Notes: generated from the letters alone by a model not told the origin. Numbered from the stretch's first letter, positions 48,652 to 62,300 are shown. The stretch is DNA of 64,000 bases from Tetraselmis striata (GCA_006384855.1 VCJN01002404.1:34520-98519), one strand, 5' to 3'. Numbers and translations are program-made.

Positions 48652-50984
48652 ACGGCCCGTTGACCAACGCCCGTCTGTCCGAGGCCAGCAGTAACGACAC
48701 CCATGCTGCGTAAGGGGTGTACGCACGTATTATTCACTTCCCTAGGCGTAGCAACGCATCTCGTACACCGGACACAATATTGCGTATGTACTAAATCCGG
48801 GCGAGCCGGCACGTCTACTGGAACTGGTCCGGTGATCCTCCTCTGGAGCGGTGGACCGTCCGACGACCGGACGACCCATCAACAAGCCAACTGCTGCCGG
48901 CATGCGCCCACAGTGGCGTGAAGAGCATGCCCTCCATGAGGACACCATTACAGCCACCATTGACACCGACAGACCTGAGGAGCAACATGTTGCCGGGGTT
49001 GGCAATTTCTCCCAGATAAGACAGATCGGGGCTTCGACGCCGCGTTCGTGTGCGGCTGTCACAAATAGAGGAAGCCGGATTTCGCGTGGTCGGCGGTGGT
49101 CTTGTCCAGCTCTAAACTCGCCCGACCGAGATATCGCGCACTTCTTCAGCGTCGGTGACATGACTAGGCAGCGCCGTCACGCAGCTCACCTCTGAGATGC
49201 AGCATGGGATCGTCGCCGGCACGGAGAGGTAGCGGTCAGAACGCGCCATCCCAGGTGCCCCCTCCTCCAATGTATCCAGCGGGTTCTTGTTATTTTATGT
49301 TCAATCAAATAGAGACGAACCTAAAAATCGAATCCGCCTGCTACCACTTCCCGAGCAGCGGAGCTCAAGCAACCCTTCGATGCCGCTTTCGACGCCTTCT
49401 ACCCCATCGATGGTGTCACCAGACTGCCCTACCTGGACGTCGAAATCCCAGGGTATACAAAGGGCCACATTATCAAGCGCTTCAAAGAGCTCGCTGTGAC
49501 TGCCACCGGCTTCGCCTACGACATATCATTCCCGGCGCGCCCACCGACACCATTCTGCGCAAGCAGATTCAAAAGGCCGCCCGAAGCCGCAAGAGTAACT
49601 GGCCACTTTCCAAGAAGTGGCCGGGGACGAAGACTTAGGCCATCCATGTATGGGCAGCAACTTGGTGCGGCAAGTAATACACGGAGTCTGTCACCAAAGG
49701 GACGACTGTCGTCTCCCCACCCTATTTGACCGTGGAGGAGGAGCAAGCTGCCTTGCTTCAGTCGGTGAAGCCGACGCATGCAGAAAGGGTTCCCGACCCT
49801 CCCACATCCCCAGTGCAAAGGTGCACTTGCTGGCATGTTACCTTCTCATCGTGTAGCTGCTGATGTTGTCGCTGCCTGAGTGTCGGCGACTTGGGTTCTT
49901 TCTTTCATCACTACCGCAGGTCGGAATCGACCAGAACGGCGCTCCGGTGCAAGACCTGTCTACCGGCTCCATCTCCCCTCCCCCGTTCGCTCGACCAGCT
50001 CATGTTCCCCGTGCGGCTAGATCCCCAGCGCTTCAGGACGTTACTACTACTCGGACGCAGGTAGTATATGCAGCCCTTGTGCGTGTCACTTCCAACTTTG
50101 CGGATACTACTGCGAGGATGCGGGCTGGACGCTAGAAGAAGCAAGCGCAACATGGGCGCGCGGCGGCATTCAAACCAACCCCGTCAAACAAACCCCTTCG
50201 CAGTAGGGCGCAGATGGCAGCAGCTACCATGAATAACATACCCGCAGAAGTAGTTGCATGCAGCAAGGGGCAGTCAGCCCCCGAGCCGGCAGCGGGCATA
50301 GCACCACATGCCGGCGGCAGGAAAAGGGCGGCGGCAGCGGAGCCAGCCGGCCGCAAGGGAGGGCGGGCGCGAGGGCGGCGGTAGTAGACGCATTTTAATT
50401 ACATTTCTTGGATTTCTCTAATAATTTATGTAGTTGCCGACCTCTCCGCCATAAATCTGAAAGTGCCCGGTGCCCTGACGCCAAATTTGACAGCTAGGAG
50501 TAGGCGCACCTAGGTCCGCCTAACCACACCCCAAAGGTCGACGCTCATTGGCCGCCGATCCAGCTTGGCATCTCCGCTTTATTAAATCATCAAACCAACC
50601 GCGAATACCATGCAATGCATTTTTGCAACCTTTGTTGTGTATCGACCATTACCGCATTGCCCCGCCTGCTCGTCATCATCACGCAGGTATCTTCCGCCCC
50701 TGCTTGTGATAGGCGCTTGCCTATAGCATATATGAAGGGCGGCGATGCCCGTAAAGTATAGTGACTCGTGTACTAGTGTTGTACTTTGTGCACTCGTGAC
50801 TACCGAGTACCCGCTACTCGCTATAGTACTTTGATGCAGGGCTCCGCTGCCGTACTCATCCTTCCCGCCAGTTTTAAAGTACTGTGACGCCTAACGTTGG
50901 GCGGGCATTAGGCGATATATATACATGCGACTACTCGCGCCTAATAGTCGTTGGGCGCGGCAAGGCGGACCCCGTTTCGACGAG
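48652..50984 (+). other. Unassigned stretch, probable relics
   Basis: Patches of coding-like sequence occur in changing frames, ending with an Ala/Gly/Arg-rich run near 50,290-50,390 (GGRKRAAAAEPAGR). That run is similar in kind to the tails of gag-like proteins. From 50,390 the sequence is AT-rich and non-coding. No named domain is seen. Confidence 0.3.
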
Positions 50985-51640
50985 TGTTGGCCAAGACTAA
51001 CTTCCGAGCCGTCACCCCGAGCGAGCAGTCCAAGTCGTGGGCTGCCGCTACATGTCGGACTGGCTCTCTATGACTGTTCGTCTCGTCGGCGTGGCCCCTC
51101 CCGCCGGCACTTCGTGGACTTCAAACAACAACCTTCGCAAAAGGTGCAGCCTCTGCTGCTAACTCTATCGGGGTCCCGCTTCCACATCCGATAAGGCGGG
51201 TGGCGGGCCACTAACTCCGACATCCTATGTTAGGACTACATCGACCTCAACGTCCTCCCTTCCCTTGGCGCATGGTTTTTCTTCGGCCACATCGCACCTT
51301 CGCGCCACTTCCAAGTGCAACACGACTCCTCAGCAGTGGCTCTCCCGGTGTGCCCTTCGCGACCTGGCGCTACCCCTGCTTCGTCAATCTACCGCTCTCT
51401 TCGTTCGCTCTTCACTGGCAAAACCATACTCAACCTTGAAATGATACCCGTTAATATGGGGCTTCCTCCTTTCCTAAATAACCGCTTTTCCGGCCACGAC
51501 ATGTGCTTCTAAGTGGTACGGGTTACTAGTTCACCCGTCGCAGCGCAAGTTCGTGGGCAGCACGAGTAGACATAACAGCAGCCATAAAAGCAGCCGTAAC
51601 AGCTGAGCCTGCCATCTTCCAGTTTCGCTGTGTTACACAC
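50985..51640 (+). mobile_element. Fragment of the tyrosine-recombinase retroelement
   Basis: The end of the recombinase region (matching about 12,300-12,650) plus the downstream repeat block (CACGAGTAGACATAA to CATCTTCCAGTTT). It is clearly more diverged than the copy at 9.8-12.9 kb. Treated as a fossil: a broken, truncated remnant. Confidence 0.7.
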
Positions 51641-53624
51641 AGCGCCCCTGACTGTTTTCCCTCCACGCTATCGCTTGAACCTCTGATGCCAATTTTGGCT
51701 CTTGATGGTGTAAAGTCTCCTGCGCGACTACTTTGGCAAAATTGGGCTCAATTGGGAACGGCACAGTAGCAGGCGCTATTATTCCCGGATCACAGCCGGC
51801 GCGCGCCCAGGATCACAGCCCCCCGGCCCCATGGGAAAAATAGGCGCCTATTTTTACTCTGATGCGTAAAAATAGCTCCTATTATTAGCCGGATCACAGC
51901 CCGTACCAGTTTGGATCACAATGGAATATATATCGAAATGGTACGAATGTACAACGGAAATTAAGGTGCCTCGCTGCAGCTGTTCGCGCGGCGCGCGCCA
52001 AACTCAGGAGCGCGCATTTGCGATTGCGCGCAAGGGCACATCATCATCTATAGGGACGGACATTATATAGTCGCTAGACATAAGGACATGAACGTCCGAC
52101 TAAATACCCTGTACCGTATCTTCGTATCTCCGCGTACGGGGTGTCAGCGCAGCAGCAGCTGCGCGCGACATAACGACGCGATGCTGCACCACCACCACAA
52201 GAAGCAGCAGCGCGGCGCAGCACGAGAGTTTATCCGTCGTCTGCTGCCACTTCGGGTAGTATGATGCTAGTATCAGCAACACACCAGCAGCACCGGAAGC
52301 ATATCCTCGAAAGCAGCGCAACCTATTAGGGCTGACGGTTTCCTGACGACGACTACCCGTACCTGTACCGCTACGATGGACGATTACCACGGCGGGTATA
52401 CAGCAGGGCACAACCGCCGCACAGCAGCGCGCCTGCGGCCCCACTGCGCCTGCCATACTTTGCGGCGCGCAACGTGTCCACTATCGGTATTGTAGTTTTT
52501 AAAAGCGGCGCCGAACTAGCAAGTTACGCGCCTCGGCGTACTGATGGCGGCCAGACTGGCTCTGTCCCTAACGATTGGCATGAGCCACATGGGCACATGC
52601 AAACCCGGAAAGGTCAGCGAGCTGTACCCGTTGTCGTGGCCTGGCCTGGCCCCTATGGTGAAAACCAAGTGCCCAGGCGCACGATGTGAGCTCTATCTAC
52701 CCGTCTTTGCTCCAACTTTATGCGTGCATGCCCAGACAATGACATGTTAATTCTCGCTCGCCCGGAGCTTACACAGCCCCCCCCCCCCCCCCCCCCCCCT
52801 CTCTGCCACCCGCCGGCACGCTAAGCAGTGGACGCCAGGAGTGGACCACGTCCCTAGTCGTACTCAGGGTAGATTGCCGCAGAGCCCCCCCCTCCCCCCC
52901 GGCCCCAAACCTGCCATGTACCTACCATCCGCACGCACACACACGCACACATACACACGCGCGCACACACACACCCACCCACACACACACACACACACAT
53001 CGCCCACTCGCAGATACATCACTGCCTTGATATGTATCGAGTGATGATTATTAGTTTACAACACGATGTCATCTCTAATGTCATGCAGTGGCTGGTTAGG
53101 GGCGATGATGCCGACCCACACTGTGGATGGCGCTACGTAGGGCATATATTTGGCGGCCTGGTGGTGTAATCTGCTGTGCGTGGCGGCAAAATAGGGCCCA
53201 TGCTGGGATGGAGCACGCGATACCACGTGGTGATACCACGCAGCCAATCAGGTACCCACCGCCGCCAAGTTATAGTGCATTTTGGGAGCTGAGCACGCAG
53301 TGGCTAGTCGAATAGGTGGCAGCACTGATAGGGACGGCTGGTCCGTTGGCAGGTGCACATTGTAGCAGTGCTCATGGACTGGGGCGGCACCGGAGGACAC
53401 GGGCTATGGCATTTCACCAGCGATGCCCTACAGCCAATCACGTATTTCCTTTTAATGATGCATTGAGACATGGCGTATGTGGACAAGCGGGCAGTAGCGA
53501 TGACAGGCACCACCGACAGGTCCATATATCGAGTCAACTGCACAAGGACCTAGAATGTGGCGGAGCGCAAACAAGAGAGGAATTAGGGTATCTCGCGCAT
53601 AGCGTGATGAGGAGATATTTACAC
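51641..53624. other. Intergenic, no gene seen
   Basis: Contains a 22-base C run (52,778-52,799) and a CA/CACG microsatellite (about 52,930-53,000). A short frame at 52,544-52,750 begins with a hydrophobic MAARLALSLTIGMSHMG but has no recognisable continuation. Confidence 0.4.
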
Positions 53625-56600
53625 TCAATTACGAATATGAGGCAGTGGAGGGACCTTTCCAGGCTTCACTATCAGCTTTGAAAAGTCTTTCAGTCCTTGC
53701 CCATCACGCAAAACATCAAGTGCGTCTGCAACCTGAAGGGCTGTTCTGTTGCGCTCAGTGGCAGTCCTTTGGTCCACTAGATCTATTATGGGCTTTCGGA
53801 GAGAATAAAACTGCCGGCCTTTTTCTGACTTCCTATATTCTTTCCACGCTGGATAGGTATCTGGACTGTCAATCATTGATTTTATTGGTGGCTTGTGCCA
53901 CTGTTGCGTCCAGCCATTCACCTCCACCGTTGTCTCAATCCCGCTGTAGAACTCATTGTATAGATCACGTACAGTGTTGACTTTATGAGACATGCCGTAG
54001 ATCTCGGCCTGTGCCTTGATTGGGAGATGGGAAAAGGGGTTGCTGGCCGTAGTACTGGTGCTCGGGACTGCGATGCTCCGTACTGGCATCTGACATGCTG
54101 GGGAAGCCGTGGCATGTGTTGTAGGTTGGATCCGCCGCACCTGCTACACATGAAAGAAGTGACATATGATTCACGCTGTACATGGGGTCTGCATGCATGC
54201 ACATATATGTGGCCCACGTATGCATGGCAGATGCACCATACTACACTACCAGGGTCGTTGCGGGGCACTGCACCTGAGGCTCAGCAGAATGTAGTCCAGG
54301 CTGATCCTGTGCTTGCTGTGCTTGTTGCACTGTGGCCGCAACGCCCTCGTGGAATATGTGCAAGCGGTCGAGAACATCAACATTGCTGGTATTCCCTGAT
54401 GATACCATTCCTTGAAGAGTGTCAAGCTTAGCGCCAAGATTACGCTCCATTCTGTCCGCTCTCGAGTTGACCTCCTGAAGTGCCACACAACAATACATAT
54501 CAGTACCGAATTGATGTCCACACCAAATACGTAGATTTCAACGTTTTAACTGCTGATCATGATACAAACGGTCGGCGTCCACTTACCTGCCGATACCCAG
54601 ATATGTTGTCACTTACGGCGTTGATGCCCTCAGCAACATCGGGCATGTGTTCTTTCACTGTAGGCGGCACAATATTTTGTTCGGCATCGGCTAGGTGCGA
54701 GCGCAGTCTAGCAGCCCACTCCATGTACTCCTTGTACTCTGGGGACTCTTTGTCTTGGAACATGGGTAGATCCCACAGAGGGTGATCTGCTCCGAAATGG
54801 TCCATGAGCCCCACAGAGTCTTCAAGAAATATTTCCCTGCCCGATACACATTGAGGGCAACACATCGGTTATATAAAGATATACTGCATTTGTGTAGTGA
54901 TGAACGCCTCATGTGAATATTTGGAAGCAGTATTATTGAGACCAACGGACTCACCGTAGTTCCATGAACAGCTCGACAACATACAATCCGGTAATATACT
55001 CCTCGTCGGTACCGATCTTGCTCTTGAGTTTTGCATATACCTCCTCTATACCTATAATTCATCAAACACAACATACATATGCACACCATTATTTCCATCA
55101 TATGTGAATAAACCAATGCATTGCTAATCAGAACAAAACATATGTTGTCATAAGCCAAACATATTTTGTGGATTTGTCAATACAATGGATGATTAATCAC
55201 TTAATCAGTAACATCAGTAACATTTCACCTGAAAATAGCATCCTTACACAGCTCCCCGGAGGACGAAGTTCATCCTCGCGCGCGCGGCGGTGAAGGCGAT
55301 AGTGATTCGGGGTCTCAAACCCAGAGCACATTGTCTCTGTTCTCCAATTCAACAAAATCAGGTAGTGCCTGCACCCATGCGGTCAATCAGTACTACGATG
55401 CTACAGTATGCATGTGCTTTTATCGGCATACCATATACTACTAGTACATGTAATAAATGGCCTTTCATCAGCTACATGCCTAAGTGTCATACATGGAGTG
55501 TTTATAGGGACTTACTTGCGCATGACGCTGTCATCCCATAAGCCTTTGCCATTGACATCATCCATACTTGCTTTCTCCTTGCCGGCTAGTTCATTGGCCG
55601 CTACAAACCGGCCTGAGTGGGCGACTTTCTTAGAGATGATGCCCAGTATCTGGAAACAACGCTTGATAAGACTGCTCTCTTCTTGAGAGCCTAACCCTGG
55701 CATTACTCTATAATTTTTGTCTGTAACAGGAAGGGTGCCATCCCACAACTTGTCGTCTCCTGCTGGCATAATATGCAGCATGATGGCACATAGTGACTAC
55801 CCGAGTAAGCCAGGAAATCATGGAAGCCAAAAACTCGCGCGAAATTCACTCGCACACGCACGCACACACAAACCATGAGTAGAGTGTATACACACACCTA
55901 AAAAATGTGCATACTGGCTTACCTATCAATACAGGAGTAGCTTCTAGGATGTGAGGATTAAGGAAGTCAGGTAGAGCTTCCCCATGCTGATGAAATCTGA
56001 AACAAAATAACAAGCCAATGCAGCAACGGGGCAGACCACAACATCCTTGTGCCTGCTGAAAAACGATGCCTGAAACTTCTTGCCGGCAGCCCCTGGATCA
56101 TATGACCATGTCTTCCCTACACATGTCAACACAGTGGTTCGTCAGCATACTTTAGGCATCCATCATCAAGGCATTCATAATAATGCATATACATACAAAC
56201 TTACACATTGTGTTATTCTGATATACCTATTCATTATGTTATGCGTGCGTGGCAATTGCTTACTCTTATCAAGGAACACACACACAGTGAAAAGCTCATT
56301 GCGGTCACATGTGTGTGCCCCCCCCTTGCAATTGCATGCGCCTCCTTGTCGGTATACCCAAGTCTTCTCCCCAGACAGGTGCCCGAGGTTGGCATTCCGT
56401 TTCACTTCTGACCGGTCCGCAGAGCCATTTGCTGCGTTCACAACAATCAGCGCAGCCGTAATTCATGATTCCAGGAAACACCTAATATCTTATGTCACGA
56501 ATCTATAAAATCATAAAATATGCAACCCTTGCAACAAGACAATGAGTTTATTGTGATGCAAATTAAGGACGTACTTACACCAACAAAAATCAAACGCCTC

Positions 56601-57600
56601 TCGGAGTCCGACAACAACGTTTGGGATTTTTGTGCCAGGGAAATGGCAGGTTGTTCATGCTTTTCCTTTGACGTCCCGGTTCTCGTGCTCTGAGCCGGAA
56701 CTCATCGAGAACCTCCGCCAACCTGCCCTGGTAAGACTTGTCCTGCATGTATGCAACAGTGGCCCGAGGCCTTGTCTCAGCGTCGATATCTCATAGCAGA
56801 GAGAACACCAGAGTGTACATAAAATGTGCGACACCGCCTCAGCAATAAAATGCACTGACAAACATGAAAACAATGTAATAACTTTGTTGCTGGTTGTTCA
56901 TATTGTGCATGTATACCGGTTTGTGCTTCTGGATATCATATTGACGCTTAGAAGTTCTCCTGTTCTTCACCTCCTGAAACACCTGGTTGACAACGCGCCG
57001 GCCTGCACCATATGAACAAAGGATTCAACATCACACAAATGACGCAATGACATAATTCTGCATTCAAAAAGCGGATGTTGCAAAACAACTCACATGATTC
57101 GGTTTTCAGAGAAGGAGCAACGGCTTGCTCATTGTTTACTTGTCTCCATTCAGCTGGCATCTTGTAGAACTCAATTTGCCCAAAGGCGAGCAACCGCACT
57201 GAAGATTGATTCAGATTTTTCTGGAAGCAACATGTGATGTGAATAAATTCAGCGACGTATGTTCGATGCCTCCACGCTGATGGATTATGCAGCAGATAAA
57301 ATGAAAGTGATACGTACTAGTGACACACTTGGGATGATTGCAACTGAATATTATGCACAAGATTATGGTCCTGCACGTCGCCGAGGGCCTTTCTTTTTCT
57401 TTCCTTCGCCACCAACGTCTCGCACATAAACGTACCGCAGCCATTGCTCAATAGCACGGTTCCAACCACCAGCATCTGTCAGGGTAGGATACTCATGCGA
57501 GCGGTTCTTGTCCGCATCTACCCATCCCACCAGATTCATCCAGTGAATGAATTTTCTAGCTTTGAAAGGTAGGCCCTGCACACATACGTCCGGAAACATG
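53625..57600 (-). mobile_element. Crypton DNA transposon: spliced tyrosine recombinase with GCR1_C-like domain
   Basis: Exons on the minus strand with clean GT-AG borders: about 57,585-57,430 (FKARKFIHWMNLVGWVDADK); 57,199 down (QIEFYKMPAEWRQVNNEQ); about 56,119 down (KTWSYDPGAAGKKFQ; SRHKDVVVCPVAALACYF); one ending at 55,516 (SKKVAHSGRFVAANEL; GLWDDSVMR); 55,368-55,229 (HYLILLNWRTETMCSGF); 55,045-54,955; 54,835-54,587 (HPLWDLPMFQD); 54,474-54,274; 54,140-53,625. Catalytic landmarks of tyrosine recombinases are visible: HSGR (H-x-x-R), the W of GLWDD, and the Tyr of HYL at the start of the next exon. The RHKD...CPVAALA block is typical of Crypton/Ndc10-like enzymes. The last exon has WKEYRKSEKGRQFYSLRKPI, like the GCR1_C DNA-binding domain. 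After ACYF the frame changes into FHQHGEALPDF, either a 1-nt shift or a missed intron. Termini and the first catalytic Arg are not identified. Domestication is possible. Confidence 0.75.
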
Positions 57601-57695
57601 CATGATGTAAGGACGATGGGTCTTGGCCGTCATTCAATCTACGCACTATTCACGCACCTCATCACGACAGAGTCTACTTGCAGTGCTGCCACAAT

Positions 57696-57778
<83 letters not shown>
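57696..57778 (+). repeat. Pure run of 83 G
   Basis: An uninterrupted G tract on the plus strand (C on the sense strand of the Crypton), followed by AGGAGGGGGGAAGGAGGGGG. It lies just upstream of the first clear Crypton exon. Confidence 0.97.
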
Positions 57779-57780
<2 letters not shown>

Positions 57781-57880
57781 TCATGAGGAGGGGGGAAGGA
57801 GGGGGGGGGATTGTGTAGTCATTATGATAGTCCACAACATGTGTACAACACAACGGCAACAACGCACAAATCTGTGCCAC

Positions 57881-58012
57881 TAGCGCTCGCAATGTAAGGA
57901 CTGCAAGCGTTGTTGTCTTTCGACCAGCTTTTTGTAGACGGGGTCGTCTTGTACAGGCCGCTTCCGCTTGCTCGCGTCGCGGCCGGCATCTTCTTCCGCC
58001 CCCTGCATAGCC
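57881..58012 (-). CDS. Small exon of unknown gene (possible Crypton 5' exon)
   Basis: The minus frame reads MQGAEEDAGRDASKRKRPVQ and ends HCER at a stop. It contains a basic KRKRP nuclear-localisation-like motif and a charged helix (YKKLVERQQRLQSL). It is either the first exon of the Crypton, spliced over the G-run intron, or the last exon of another gene. An AG precedes GGGGCG, which fits the second view. Confidence 0.3.
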
Positions 58013-59302
58013 AAATTACAACTTGCAACCAAAGGTAAACTGTAAGCGGGGCCTATACCAGCGGTGCTACTGCTGCATACTTCATGGTCACGCGGCGGAG
58101 TACCTCAACTCGTACCGAGCAGATACTCGGAGCCGAGTGACGGCGAGCGATCGCAGCTCCCGCAACAATTAACACAGCGGCCGCTGGTACGGGTGGTACC
58201 TAGTCAGGCGTAAGCCGTGCCCCGCACCGTGGTTCCCAGAGCGCTGAAAGTTCGCCAATGGTGGTGGCGGCTGTTGTTGTTGTTGGTGGTGGTGGTGGTG
58301 GTGGTGGCCGATCACCGACCCGCTGCCGCGAGTACAGGTAACGACGCGAGCGCCGCCCGCTCCGCTGTGGCGGCGACCCGAGGTTGTCCTGCTCCGCGAC
58401 GGGACCGAAGCGCCAGTAGGGCAGTAGGGTCCCCCGCAGTTCCAAAACCCACATTAATCCATCATGCTTCAGATTTCCAACAGCAAATATCGACAAACCG
58501 GAGGCGGCAGTAAAGTTTGTCCGGTCATGGCCCGACAGTACTTTAAACATGTGATCCGCGGCCTATTATTAAGGCTCGGATACGGGTCTAGAGAACGATC
58601 ACCGCCTATGTGTCCGTGATCGTTGGATCACCAACACCGGTGATCACAGGCCCTCGGAGTATTAGCGCTACGGAAAGAGTCATCGGGAACAAGGCAATAA
58701 AGTACTAAAAGCGACACTGCAGACGTATTACGGGCGGCAGGGACTTGCCCAAATAACTACGGTACGGGGCGACTTTTCCTGCGACTGTCCTATAGTTTTT
58801 TGGGCTTCCCCGGCGGCCGGGGAAAAACTTCCTGAAGTGTCGCGCTCAGTTATTTCTAGTACAGGGTAGCTCGCATGCGATGATACAGCACCCGCGCGTC
58901 CGGCGGAGCTTGCAACGTCGTCCACAACCCGACCGGTCTTCGATGAAACCTCCTCCGCAGCGCGCGCCGGCAACTCGCAGTAAACCGGCGGTCGTCACTC
59001 GTCAGGCCCTCGCACCTGGGGGACCGCTGCCCCTGGCGAACTCACCACCAGCACGTTGATTCGCTGATTGAGTAAAGTCCCTCTGCTGATCACCCAGCTG
59101 CTGCCGCGTGCCCTGCTGCGGCAAGCCGCACGAACACGAGCACCTCGCACGGCCGGGGGGAGTGGGGGGGGGGGGGGGGGGGGGGGGGGAGGCAACGCCT
59201 GCAACATACTGGTGGTGGGTGTGGCTTCAGCGTCAGCGCGGTCGGGTTCGGCGGGCGAGAGCCGCCTGAACCAGCGCGCGGGGCACAGCGAGCCCTGCAG
59301 CT
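58013..59302. other. Intergenic region upstream of the exchanger gene
   Basis: No supported gene. It contains a GGT repeat (about 58,283-58,307) and two adjacent hairpins. The first is 58,594-58,602 with 58,616-58,624 (AACGATCAC/GTGATCGTT). The second is 58,626-58,632 with 58,639-58,645 (GATCACC/GGTGATC). A long G run lies at about 59,165-59,189. Confidence 0.5.
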
Positions 59303-62300
59303 ATGGCGCCTGGGTGTCGGCGTTCAGCGGTGCTGCTGCCGCTGCTTGTCATGCTTCTAGCGGCGTCGGCGCTGCCACTGGCGTGGGTCAGCAGCTGGCA
59401 GGCGACTCGCATCAGGTCCCCCCCCCAGCTCCCTCGCCGACCCTGCCCTGGCACTGCGCGCAGCTGTGCCCAGCTTCCTACCCCTCCATGGCACCCCCAG
59501 GGGAGGTCCGGTTGCACGGACTGAGGCGGCCCATCCCGCAGGATAAGGAGGAGCTGCCGTGCGAGGGCTTTCGCAATGCGACCACCGCGGCGGGCAAGTG
59601 CGCCTACATCCGGAAGCACTGCGAGGAAGGTGGGCGCACCCGCGCTTCCCCTGTCAGTGAGGTGGTGGTGAGGGCTCTTGGGGGTGGGGGGGGTGGGGGG
59701 GGTGCGCGGGCGCGGGCAGGTGGACTGTGGCGCTTCGCTGAGGCCGGCGCTGGCCTATGCGGACAGAGGGGCTGTGGGCGCCGCTGAAAACGTACTACTG
59801 CAACGCCGTGCCTAGCGGGCTGGGCGCTGCGCTGCTGGTAGCGGTGAGGCCCTGCTTCCCCTCCGCCGCCTCCCCTCCTCTCCCCCGTCCTCTGGTGCCT
59901 GGCGCCACAATATCTCCTGCACTTGCCAGGCGCACACGGGCGGATGTCAGTGGCACCATAGTGGCTTAGACACCAATGGCACGGAGCTCTCTCTGATGAG
60001 TAGTAAGTACGGGAGCGGGGAGGATGGAGGTCTCTCGGCCTAGCCCGACTGGGTCTAAGATTGCTTGGTCTATTCCACCCCTCCCCCCCACAGAGTGTGA
60101 TGTGGCTGCTCATCCTCTTCCAGGCGCTGGGTGCCACCGCAGACAACTTTTTCTCGCCGATCCTCACGCAGCTGAGCCAGGACCTGGGCCTGCCGCCGCG
60201 CTTCGCGGGAGGTAAGCCCCCACCCGGGGGTCTGATGCTCTCCCACCACCACCACCACCACCACCGCCGCCACCCGGTGTGATTGCTGCTTGCTGCGCCG
60301 GGGTTGCCGTGGCCGACTGACACACACGCGCGCCAAAGCACAGATGCATGGCTTTCTCATGAGTCCACAATGTGCCCTGCGTATACCCCCCCCTCCCCCC
60401 TCGCCCTCTCTCCTCCTGCGCCTTATTGCGTGACAGTGACCTTCCTGGCGCTGGGCAACGGCGCGCCCGACCTGTCCTCCACCATCCTGGCTATCACCTC
60501 CGGCGACTACAACCTGTCGCTGGGCGCGCTCACGGGCGGGGGCATGTTTGTCAGCACCTGCGTCGCGGGCGCCTGCATCCTGACCGCCGACGGCGCCAAG
60601 TGCCGCGGCGCGCTCGTGCGAGACGTGCTGGGATACGCGTGCACCATACTCACCATCCTGCTGTTCCTGGTCGACGGATACGTGCGCCCCCTCCCGCCCG
60701 CCCACCCTGCCCCTTCCCCTCCAGGCGCCCGCAGACAACCCATCTCTGATTCCCCTGGCCTGTTCTGCCCAGGTGAGCTACTATGAGGTGTGCGCGCTCT
60801 TTGTCATCTACGCGGTGTTCATGTTCAGCGTGCTGGGCGCTGACCTGTGGCACCGCCTGGTGCACCTCAAGTGAGATCCCCCCCCCCCCCCCCGTTGCCC
60901 CCAGCACCCCCCCTCCCCCCCCCCGAGTCCGCCGCACATCCCGCCACCCACTGCCACATCCTGGGCTCATCCGTTCATCCTCGGCCAACCCGCCGGCAGG
61001 CGCAACCCGGAGGCGCCAACCCGCGCTGGCGGCGACATGGAGTTGGCCAGGACGCCGGACTCGGAGGGGTCGAGCGGGCGGCGCACCCCGCAAGACGAGG
61101 CAGGCACGCACAACGTCGTCTCCAGGTGGGGCGGCGTGGTGCCTGCTGCCCCCCCTGCTCGCTCGCTCCCAAGAGCCGCGGCTGGAGGGGCCTAGGGTGA
61201 TGGGGCCCTGCCTCCCCGCAGTCCGCTGCTCACCCGGCTGCTGCTGCCTGTGCCCCTCCGATACGGGCCGCGCAGCCCCGCTCAAGTGCACGAGGCGCTA
61301 GCTGCGCGCCCGGCAGTCGCCCCACGCATGGACTACGCCCACATGAAGCCCGAGCGGTGCGCCCCGCGCAGTCCCCATCCTGGCCATGCCATCCTTGCCT
61401 TGGGGGAGGGGGGATTGTCAAGGCCGAGGCGCCATTAATGCTGCTGCCGCCCCAGGTACCGCGACCTGGCGTGGGCCACGCTCGCCAAGTCGACGTCATT
61501 CTTCAAGCGCGAGCCGTCCCTCAAGAAGCTGCGCGAGGAGCTCTTTGCCGCGGGCGACCTGTCGGCGAGCTTCATGCACCAGGACAGCAGCGTGCTGAGG
61601 TGGACGCCCAGCATTGCGGAGGATGTGCTGGCGGAGGGGGACGGGGAGGGCGGCGAGGCGCAGCTGCGCAGGCAGCTGGAGGCGCACTCGGACACGAGTG
61701 AGGAGGGGTCCTACAGCCGCTCCCGTCAGCCCCTGCCCCACCCCTACACATCTTGACAAGCCCGGGAGTGCTGCTGCCGCCGGGCTCACCGCAAGGAGGC
61801 GGCCCGCGCGGGGGGGTGCTGAGAGACGGCTGCCATGCACACTCGCAGGCTCCGGCTATGCACCGCCCAGCCTGACACAGGGCACCGGGGGCAGCTCCAG
61901 CGCGGCCACTGCCGACTTCGTGCGCGGAGCGCCGTACGGAAGGGCGCCCTCCCGGTGCCCCTCCCCCCCCCCCCCCCCCCCTTCAATCCCCAGGCCTACA
62001 TGTGTTTAGGATATACTGTCCTGACAAACTCCAAAACCTGATCTGGGCGCCCGGATGCAGGGGCACTGCGCCCAGCAGCCGAGCTGACGAGGCAGACGCG
62101 CAGCAGACGCCCACCGGGACAGACCACTCCCTCTTCATCTGGCACCGCTCCGAGGCGCGGCCAGACCGGGAGGAGCCGAGTGGCCCGGTACGCCACACGC
62201 CCCGCGGAATCAACGAATCCCGAGTGCCCGGTTCAGCCCAGACCCAGCCCGCACGCACTCTGCCTGAAGTGGCCACTTGCTGCATGGCCATCGGCATCAG

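Noticed and set aside
52920-53010. CA-rich stretch as a telomere-like or functional repeat
   Set aside because: A plain CA/CACG microsatellite without the TTTAGGG-type telomere unit of green plants and algae.
57547-57892. Poly-Gly and poly-Pro frames over the 83-G run
   Set aside because: Pure homopolymer translation with no coding sequence on either side.
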